Assembly: GCA_018671635.1 (NCBI GenBank)
Contig: JABHHG010000124.1
Span: 1-12,678 of the forward strand
DNA: 12,678 bases
DNA from: Fidelibacterota bacterium
GTDB lineage: Bacteria; Fidelibacterota; Marinisomatia; SCGC-AAA003-L08; D37C17
Direction of reading: 5' to 3'
Translations under genes and position numbers: made by a program
In this document: positions 6,796 through 12,678 of the stretch, piece by piece
Layout of the letters: every line of letters starts with the position of its first letter
Numbering within the stretch: the stretch's first letter is position 1
Notes under the pieces: model-generated
Told to the model about the DNA's origin: nothing
Seen by the model: the letters and a program-made list of their open reading frames with translations, nothing else
Databases searched by the model: none

Positions 6796-8609
6796 TATTT
6801 AACCTCCTCAGGATATTCATTGGTTGCCAATGACCATTCTGATAATTTTTCTACTCGAGTATGCATATCTGAGGGAATAGAAAATGGCTGTCGGCCTCGT
6901 CCATCCAAAAGGATTCCCACCACCCCGCCATAAATTTTAGTATGAATTGACTCATTTTTTCCGTTACCCAAATCAAGACCATTCCCCGGCTTAAAGGTAG
7001 CTGCACATCCCACATATTCTGCAGGAATAAGTATCATTTCTCCCGCTATAATTTCACCGGTAACTTTTTCGTTAGGGAGATTAATTTCATACGTGAACAT
7101 AAGTTGCCCATCCTTGAATTTACCTACGGGAGACACACATGACCCTAATTGAATAAGACAATCTTTCTCAAATACTTCTACCGCCGCCTTCTCATGCACA
7201 GTAGAAAGCAACCCTAACTGGGGCATCATAAAGATAGAATCCACTGCTAAACGGGTTATACCCTCAGGTAAAAATGCATCAACCAACATACGGGCAGCCT
7301 GTTCACGACGAGGAGCATGAGATAATACTCCCCCCGACCCAACCAATAAATCTAATGCCATCAGATTCACCAATGTCTCACCCGAACTGGTTTGCTCAAA
7401 TGCATCAGAAATAGTACGCTCCTGTTGAACGCCTTTTAGATTTACGGCAAATTCTTTATGTTGCTCAAACGATAATCGCAATGCCTCACGGGCAATGGCT
7501 TGCTCAATTTTTAAGGCTTCTAAAGATTGGGGAATTGTAGTGGGTCGAATCATTTTATTGGCGATACGATTGGTGAGACCCTTTTCGTCCATTTCGTAGG
7601 GTACCCACCGCGCCACATTGGGGATGCCCGCCTCTGCCAGCACATTACATACAGAATAACTCATGCCTAAATTTGCGCTCACCGTACGGTTAAACTGACC
7701 TTCAAATACAGAAAATACATCGGTGGTAGCTCCACCAATATCTACCCCCACCACAGAGATATTATCTTGCTTGGCAATTTTTTGAATAATTTCACCCACC
7801 GCACCTGGCGTGGGCATTATGGGGGCATCGGTCCAGCCCATCAACTTTTTGTAGCCGGGCGCCTGCGCCATTACATGTTCCATAAAAAGATCATGAATAC
7901 GAATACGGCTGGGTTGAAGGTTTTCTTCTTCTAATGTGGGGCGAATATTATCTACTATGGTCAAATCAGTAATTTCACCTAATCGTTCCTTAATGGCATC
8001 TTGGGCTTTATTATTCCCCGCATAGATGACGGGTAATTTATAATTGATACCCAATCGTGGTTTGGGATTTGCCGCCTCTAAAACTTCAGCCAATTCTACT
8101 ACATGTGATACGGTACCCCCATCAATACCGCCAGAAAGGAGTATCATATCTGGACGAAGCTGACGAATTCGTTTTACTTTTTCATGGTATAATCGACCAT
8201 CATTGGATGCCAATAAATCCATCACAATGGCGCCCGCACCTAATGCGGCTCGCTGTGCCGACTCCCCCGTCATACTTTTTACCACGCCCCCCACCATCAT
8301 CTGTAAGCCACCGCCGGCAGAACTGGTAGAAATATAAAGATCTACTCCATCATTACCCGTGGCAGGGGATTGTATATCTTCACCATTAAGTATGGTACGG
8401 CCCGATAATTCTTCAAGCTCCATAATGGCGTTTAACACACCACGGGTTACATCTTCAAAGGGGGCCTCAACCGTAGTAGGGGCTTCACCCCGATGGGTTA
8501 AGCGGTACTCACCGTCGATTTTTTGAATTAATATAGATTTGGTGGTAGTTGAGCCACAGTCGGTGGCCATGACTACATTGATATTATCACCATTAATTTT
8601 ATTGCGCAT
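6795..8609 (-). CDS. MutL/GlmL-like ASKHA-fold ATPase ('glutamate mutase L' family)
   Basis: A 604-aa cytoplasmic protein of the acetate/sugar kinase-Hsp70-actin (ASKHA) fold. The phosphate-1 loop is DCGSTTTK (17-24), the phosphate-2 motif is DIGGATTDVFSV (290-301), and the adenosine motif is GSGGVLSHAP (424-433). Other conserved-looking blocks are STSSAGGGLQMMVGG (94-108) and ILLSGGIDGG (156-165). The C-terminus ends with GGVVGILLDGRGRQPFSIPSD (561-581, a block I associate with this family). Annotation pipelines call such proteins glutamate mutase L or methylaspartate mutase accessory protein, which are thought to reactivate or chaperone B12-dependent mutases. No mutase subunit or B12-binding motif (DxHxxG) is encoded here, so that name is probably misleading in this setting. 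It is the first gene of the cassette, 221 bp after dppC. The ATG at 8609 lacks a clear Shine-Dalgarno; an in-frame ATG at 8570 is an alternative that keeps all motifs. Confidence 0.92.
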   Translation of the reverse strand: MRNKINGDNINVVMATDCGSTTTKSILIQKIDGEYRLTHRGEAPTTVEAPFEDVTRGVLNAIMELEELSGRTILNGEDIQSPATGNDGVDLYISTSSAGGGLQMMVGGVVKSMTGESAQRAALGAGAIVMDLLASNDGRLYHEKVKRIRQLRPDMILLSGGIDGGTVSHVVELAEVLEAANPKPRLGINYKLPVIYAGNNKAQDAIKERLGEITDLTIVDNIRPTLEEENLQPSRIRIHDLFMEHVMAQAPGYKKLMGWTDAPIMPTPGAVGEIIQKIAKQDNISVVGVDIGGATTDVFSVFEGQFNRTVSANLGMSYSVCNVLAEAGIPNVARWVPYEMDEKGLTNRIANKMIRPTTIPQSLEALKIEQAIAREALRLSFEQHKEFAVNLKGVQQERTISDAFEQTSSGETLVNLMALDLLVGSGGVLSHAPRREQAARMLVDAFLPEGITRLAVDSIFMMPQLGLLSTVHEKAAVEVFEKDCLIQLGSCVSPVGKFKDGQLMFTYEINLPNEKVTGEIIAGEMILIPAEYVGCAATFKPGNGLDLGNGKNESIHTKIYGGVVGILLDGRGRQPFSIPSDMHTRVEKLSEWSLATNEYPEEVK

Positions 8610-8830
8610 GGCCGATAATTTATGATGTTTGGATTATTGAATGGGTAAAATTTTCAGGGGATTTTTTATTTTAATAATATAAGTTTTTGAGTCTCTTTAA
8701 AATCATTAGTATACATCTGGTCTTTATACAATAAAGATTGTCACGATTGATTTATGTTTACTGACCAAGAATTACAACTCTTAAAATTGGAGTCTAAATG
8801 TACACAATCAAGTGCTAATGGGGAATGAAG
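8610..8830. other. 221 bp AT-rich intergenic gap before the cassette
   Basis: No gene is visible here on either strand. This is the only gap large enough to hold a promoter for the seven-gene cassette. On the minus strand the best -10-like hexamer is TATACT at 8708-8713, but no convincing -35 hexamer sits at the right distance, so I do not call a promoter. A second -10-like TATATT lies nearer the start, in an A+T run. A small palindrome (8721-8737) lies just upstream of the TATACT. Confidence 0.6.
8721..8737. repeat. Short palindrome TCTTTAT-ACA-ATAAAGA
   Basis: Two perfect 7-bp half-sites are separated by 3 bp in the gap upstream of the MutL-like gene. The stem is AT-rich, so it is a poor terminator. 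Its symmetry and position next to a possible -10 hexamer would fit a dimeric regulator site. In AT-rich sequence it could also arise by chance. Confidence 0.35.
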
Positions 8831-9835
8831 TTATTTCAGGCGGGGATCAAGGGCATCTCGTAGGCCTTCACCCAAGAGATTATAGACGGTTACGGTAATA
8901 AATATTGCAGTACCGGGGAAAACGGCCATCCACCATGCGTAAGTGGCACCGCGGGCTACTGAGAGAATTGACCCCCATGATACGGTAGATGCGGACCCAA
9001 AACCTAAAAAGCTGAGGGCTGATTCAGTGAGAATTGCAGAGGCAATACCAAATGCAGAAATAACCAATACGGGGGCAATAGCATTGGGGAGAACATGCCT
9101 AAATATGGTGCGCGTACTGGAGAAACCAAGGGCTTCAGCGGCGGTAACATAGTCCATATTTCGTACTTTCAAAAATTCAGCGCGAGTGAATCGTGCCACA
9201 CCGGGCCACGAGGTGAGTCCAATAATCACCATAATTAGCCATATACCTCCGCCGGGGTAGAATGCCACCACCGTTACAATAAGAAAGAAGGTGGGAATAG
9301 TCATCATAATTTCGATGACTCGTTGTAAAAGCATATCTGCCAGCCCGCCAAAATAGCCGGCAATAGCACCTAAGGCTACCCCAATTAAAATGGCGATACC
9401 CATAGAGATGAGTCCTACTGCCAAGGCTACTCGTGTTCCATGAATCATACCGCTCAACACATCTCGACCAATTTGATCTGTACCCAACCAATGACCAGGT
9501 CGAGGCGAATGATATCGGGCTCTATAGTCAAGACTTGTAGGTAAATAGGGCACCAATGGCCAGACCGCAGAATCATAGACAATATTCTTCCAATCTGCAT
9601 TCAGTAATTCGGATTGCCATTTTGAGAATCCCATTTTCACATTCAATTCTTTGAATACGGGAAAGTATCGTTCACCCTCAATTACACAAGTGAGTGGTTT
9701 GTCATTGGCAATAAAATCGGCCGTCAATGCTAATGTGAAAATACTGAAAATAATATATATAGATACTACCGCAGGCGTGTTTTTTTTGAATTGCCGAATT
9801 ACTATATCTTTATACGATTGTCCGTTTTGGCTCAT
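8831..9835 (-). CDS. dppC: Peptide ABC transporter permease, DppC/OppC type
   Basis: A 334-aa inner-membrane permease subunit. Helix 1 lies near 22-42. An external loop of about 75 residues (43-115) leads to HWLGTDQIGRDVLSG (115-129), the hallmark of DppC/OppC. Further helices lie near 136-160, 181-193, 197-209, 253-270 and 303-321. The EAA coupling loop that docks to the ATPase is at about 232-252 (AAEALGFSSTRTIFRHVLPN). The C-terminus LRDALDPRLK is typical of the family. The loop after helix 1 is longer than in Escherichia coli DppC, as I recall also from Bacteroidota-type transporters. The ATG at 9835 overlaps the dppB stop by 4 nt (ATGA), and GGGAG lies 9 nt upstream, so the two permeases are translationally coupled. 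The peptide substrate cannot be told from the sequence. Confidence 0.95.
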   Translation of the reverse strand: MSQNGQSYKDIVIRQFKKNTPAVVSIYIIFSIFTLALTADFIANDKPLTCVIEGERYFPVFKELNVKMGFSKWQSELLNADWKNIVYDSAVWPLVPYLPTSLDYRARYHSPRPGHWLGTDQIGRDVLSGMIHGTRVALAVGLISMGIAILIGVALGAIAGYFGGLADMLLQRVIEIMMTIPTFFLIVTVVAFYPGGGIWLIMVIIGLTSWPGVARFTRAEFLKVRNMDYVTAAEALGFSSTRTIFRHVLPNAIAPVLVISAFGIASAILTESALSFLGFGSASTVSWGSILSVARGATYAWWMAVFPGTAIFITVTVYNLLGEGLRDALDPRLK

Positions 9836-10935
9836 GATTCTTTACTCCCAAAGGTAATTCGTGGATCCACCACTGAATACAATAAATCTGCCAATAGGAT
9901 GCCAATAAGGGTAAGCACTGCAGAAATGGTAAACACTGCCATAACAATGGGATAATCCCGTGAGGTGATGGCTTCAAATGCCAATGAGCCCATCCCAGGA
10001 ATGGTAAATATGGTTTCGATTATGACAGAGCCACCAATCATAGCTGGTAATATGTATGCCAAAATAGTAACAATGGGGATGAGTGAATTCCGTAATGCAT
10101 GCTTGTAGATGACTACGTTTTCGGTCAAGCCTTTTGCACGAGCCGTACGAATATAATCTTGACGAATAATTTCTAACATCCCCACCCGCATTTGTCGAGA
10201 GAGATAGGCGAAACTTCCATAGGTGTACACGGCGATGGGGAGAATCATATGCCAAATTAAGTCGGTGAATTTTGCCATAGTAGAGAGGGATTCATAATTA
10301 TTTGAGTATAATCCCGCATAGGGAAACCAATCAAAAAAGTCGCCACCACCAAAAAAGATAATCAGCATGGTGCCAATCCAAAAATTGGGGAGTGAATAGA
10401 GAATAAACACGGTAACGGTGCTGATTCTATCCCAAATTGTATGTTGATTGACCGCCGAATATATGCCCAACGGAATGGCAATTAGATATGCCAAAAATGT
10501 GGAGATAAGATTCAATGTTAAGGTAATGGGAATTCGTTCTTTAATTTTATCCAACACAGGCTGGTTATCTCTAAATGATTTTCCAAAATCTAATTTAAGT
10601 ACATTGGCGGTCCAAATATGATATTGGTTTTTGGTGCCATTCCACTGAAACGTAAGGCGACTAAAAAAGGATTTTGGATTATCATCATCAAAGTCTTCGA
10701 TGGTAGTAACATAGAAAAGGGGTTTATCTAAATTCCATTGTTTACGAATCAGCTGAATCATTTTTTCGTTTAGGTCTCTACCCTGTCCTGTAGATAATCC
10801 TTGAGATGAACCTACTCCCGCCTTCAATTCTGCAGGATCACCCGGCGCCAATCGTGAAATTGCAAAGGATAGCACCGTAATAACAAACAATGTGGGGAAA
10901 ACTAAAAGGATACGTCTTATGATGTAGTTTAACAT
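9832..10935 (-). CDS. dppB: Peptide ABC transporter permease, DppB/OppB type
   Basis: A 367-aa inner-membrane permease subunit starting MLNYIIRRILLVFPTLFVIT, followed by FAISRLAPGDPA (24-35), both diagnostic of DppB/OppB. Helices lie near 8-27, 138-160, 173-196, 226-244, 285-307 and 331-354. The EAA loop is at about 265-287 (ARAKGL through NSLIP), and the C-terminus has SVVDPRI (354-360). The loop between helix 1 and helix 2 (about 28-136) is longer than in E. coli DppB and includes a polar insert, DFDDDNPKSFFSRL (81-94). It starts 26 nt after the binding-protein stop; I see no clear Shine-Dalgarno before the ATG at 10935. Confidence 0.95.
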   Translation of the reverse strand: MLNYIIRRILLVFPTLFVITVLSFAISRLAPGDPAELKAGVGSSQGLSTGQGRDLNEKMIQLIRKQWNLDKPLFYVTTIEDFDDDNPKSFFSRLTFQWNGTKNQYHIWTANVLKLDFGKSFRDNQPVLDKIKERIPITLTLNLISTFLAYLIAIPLGIYSAVNQHTIWDRISTVTVFILYSLPNFWIGTMLIIFFGGGDFFDWFPYAGLYSNNYESLSTMAKFTDLIWHMILPIAVYTYGSFAYLSRQMRVGMLEIIRQDYIRTARAKGLTENVVIYKHALRNSLIPIVTILAYILPAMIGGSVIIETIFTIPGMGSLAFEAITSRDYPIVMAVFTISAVLTLIGILLADLLYSVVDPRITFGSKES

Positions 10936-10961
10936 ATTCTAGGGAATAGGAGTTAGGGCCA

Positions 10962-12678
10962 TCATTTAGAATACTTGTGTAGCAATGACGGTACCCACCA
11001 TTCCTTTAAATCATAGCCGGGGCGGAATGGGTAAATGTTAATTCCCTTGAAGCGTTTGTGATGTACTAAATGAGATTTTGAACATACCAAAAATGTATAG
11101 GGTTGTTCTTCGTGTAAAATTTCTTGAAATTCTAACATGAGCTCTGTTCGCTTATCCGCATCAAATTCTTTACGATTAAATTCTACAATTCTATCGGCTC
11201 TATCATGCTTAAAGCTGACTGAATTTGAACCTCTACCTGTTGCTTGAGAGGAGTGGAAAACTTGATATGGGTCTGGACTATCTACACCAAAAACCCATCC
11301 TAAAATCATGGCATCAAATTTATGGTCACGAACATTATCTAAATAGACTGACCATTCCATGGTATGAACATCGGCGGCAATACCCACTTTACGTAATTCT
11401 TCCACCATAATTAAGCCAATTTTCTTGCGAATTTCATTCCCTTGGTTGGTCTTAAACTCAAATGAGAATGGAGTATTTACCCCATTGATAACTTTATCTA
11501 ATACACCATCACCATCAGTATCGCTCCACCCCGCTTCAGTTAACAAAACCTTCGCCTTTTCAGGATTAAATTCCCACGGCTCTATACCATGATGATATTC
11601 TGGACGCTTGAAATATACATTTCCAATGGCAGGTTGGGCTTCTCCATAATACAGGATGTCTGCAATTTTTGCACGATTACACAAATGGGTCATGGCACGA
11701 CGAACACGTTTATCACTAAAAATGGGATGTTCGTTATTCCACCCAATATATGAATAATTGGGATAATAAAATGACTTCTTGTCATTATTCTTATTGAATT
11801 TTGATGAATTGGTTTGATTGAAAAATAATTCTGGGGGGAGACTGCGAATCAAATCAATTTCTTGGGCTTTTAGTCCCGTCAGTGCCGCATCATGTTGCTT
11901 AACCGTCTTAAAAATAAGGCGCTCAACAAGATTCAATGATTCTGTTTCTGCTGATTTCCAATAATTCTCGCTTCGATTCAATACAACCCGATCATCCGTA
12001 CGCCATTCTTTAAATACAAATGGACCCGATCCCACTGGATTTCGAGAGACTTCATGGCTATTAAAAAATTGTGCAAATTGGTATGCGGGCTCATTTTCAA
12101 ACTGGTCCATCGAATTATTGCTATTGGTAAATTTCGCAAGTAAACCTTTTAAATCTTCAAATGAGTAAGATGCCATTACATTATTCGGATCATAAATATG
12201 TCGAGGCAAAATACTAATTTGTGCACCTATAAATACATCATGCTTAAAATAGATTTCACTGCATGTAAATTTGATTTTATAAGGGTCACCATCCACTAAT
12301 TCAGCGGTGGCAACATCCTTATAATAGTTTCGCATAGGTGCTGCATCCGTAAATGGATTCTTGATAGATTTCAAGGTAAAGATTACATCTTCTCCCGTAA
12401 GGGGAGTGCCATCAGAAAAATATGCATCTTTGCGTAATGTAAAGGTATATGATAATTTATCAGCAGTAACTTCAGGTTGGGAGTCTGCAATCCATGGTAT
12501 ATATTCTAATGATTGATTATCTTGAACCATCATGGCTTCAAATATATTTTGCGAGTAAATATATGTGCCACCTGCGCCAGTAGATGTGTAGGGATTTAAT
12601 CCATCAGAATCACTGAGCTCATGAACGATAATCCAGTCACCGCCATTATCTTTGGGGTGCATTCCATTCGTATCTACA
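10962..12678 (-). CDS. ABC transporter substrate-binding protein, family 5 (DppA/OppA type), N-terminus cut
   Basis: This periplasmic or lipid-anchored solute receptor delivers peptides to the DppBC-type permease encoded just downstream. The frame is open to the right edge (571 residues visible). The first ATG in view, at 12662, is preceded in frame by VDTNG with no stop, and no signal peptide is visible, so the true start and probable lipoprotein signal lie outside the window. Family 5 signatures, numbered from that ATG, are HELSDSDGLNPYTST (14-28), YTFTLRKDAYFSDGTPLTGEDVIFT (72-96, quoted in part: FSDGTPLTGEDV), NPVGSGPFVFKEW (208-220) and FSDKRVRRAMTHLCNR (315-330). A DTDGDGVLD loop (381-389) looks like a calcium-binding DxDxDG motif, common in this family. 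The residues that set specificity cannot be read by eye, so peptides are assumed from the family. Confidence 0.93.
   Translation of the reverse strand, partial: VDTNGMHPKDNGGDWIIVHELSDSDGLNPYTSTGAGGTYIYSQNIFEAMMVQDNQSLEYIPWIADSQPEVTADKLSYTFTLRKDAYFSDGTPLTGEDVIFTLKSIKNPFTDAAPMRNYYKDVATAELVDGDPYKIKFTCSEIYFKHDVFIGAQISILPRHIYDPNNVMASYSFEDLKGLLAKFTNSNNSMDQFENEPAYQFAQFFNSHEVSRNPVGSGPFVFKEWRTDDRVVLNRSENYWKSAETESLNLVERLIFKTVKQHDAALTGLKAQEIDLIRSLPPELFFNQTNSSKFNKNNDKKSFYYPNYSYIGWNNEHPIFSDKRVRRAMTHLCNRAKIADILYYGEAQPAIGNVYFKRPEYHHGIEPWEFNPEKAKVLLTEAGWSDTDGDGVLDKVINGVNTPFSFEFKTNQGNEIRKKIGLIMVEELRKVGIAADVHTMEWSVYLDNVRDHKFDAMILGWVFGVDSPDPYQVFHSSQATGRGSNSVSFKHDRADRIVEFNRKEFDADKRTELMLEFQEILHEEQPYTFLVCSKSHLVHHKRFKGINIYPFRPGYDLKEWWVPSLLHKYSK

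Noticed and set aside
8057..8329. 90-codon open frame on the plus strand
   Set aside because: It is antisense within the strongly conserved MutL-like gene, and its Pro- and His-rich product has no domain features.
8700..8760. Sigma-70-type promoter for the cassette
   Set aside because: TATACT is present, but no TTGACA-like hexamer lies 16-18 bp upstream of it; the evidence is too weak to call.
9177..9491. 104-codon minus-strand frame inside dppC (and a similar 93-codon frame at 9974-10255 inside dppB)
   Set aside because: These are alternate frames of the permease genes; the products are Arg-, Tyr- and Ser-rich with no coherent pattern.
11492..11520. DTDGDGVLD segment as a dockerin or thrombospondin-like repeat
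   Set aside because: It occurs once, inside the binding protein fold, in a position where family 5 receptors often carry it. It is not a repeat array.
12660..12662. ATG at 12662 as the true start of the binding protein
   Set aside because: The frame remains open to the window edge and a secretion signal is missing, so this Met is most likely internal.

Overview
The window is a one-directional block of AT-rich bacterial DNA. All eleven genes I can support lie on the minus strand, so transcription runs from position 12678 toward 1. I see no rRNA, tRNA, CRISPR, insertion sequence or phage gene. Short intergenic gaps, clear Shine-Dalgarno sites at several genes, a long-loop Opp/Dpp-type peptide transporter, an ALDH7-family dehydrogenase and a 'glutamate mutase L'-like ATPase cluster suggest an uncultured heterotroph of the FCB group. 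Candidatus Marinimicrobia is my best guess, but this is an inference from style and recollection, not from a marker gene.

Layout in transcription order. (1) 12678-8831: a peptide/oligopeptide ABC importer with a family 5 substrate-binding protein (N-terminus cut by the window edge), a DppB-type permease and a DppC-type permease. (2) 8830-8610: a 221 bp AT-rich gap with a small palindrome and no convincing promoter. (3) 8609-1737: a tightly packed seven-gene cassette whose junctions are overlaps of 1, 4 or 8 nt or gaps of 8-9 nt. It encodes an ASKHA-fold ATPase of the MutL/GlmL type, a soluble protein with a barrel-sandwich-like N-terminus and a KOW-like C-terminus, a small one-helix membrane protein, a membrane-anchored cytoplasmic-domain protein (DUF6754-like from memory), an eight-helix membrane protein with a large external loop, a protein with an external globular domain tethered at both ends, and a seven-helix membrane protein. 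(4) 1736-1612: a short gap with a 9-bp perfect stem-loop. (5) 1611-631: the DppD-type ATPase of the importer. (6) 585-1: the first 195 codons of an ALDH7-type (alpha-aminoadipic semialdehyde dehydrogenase-like) enzyme, running off the left edge.

The importer genes and the aldehyde dehydrogenase have recognisable roles in taking up peptides and oxidising a semialdehyde, perhaps from lysine. The seven-gene cassette is the unusual part. It looks like one multi-subunit membrane complex with a cytoplasmic ATPase of the type linked to B12-dependent mutases, yet no mutase subunit is present. It sits between the permease genes and the ATPase gene of the peptide importer. Its function is unknown to me. 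It is the best candidate here for an undescribed system.
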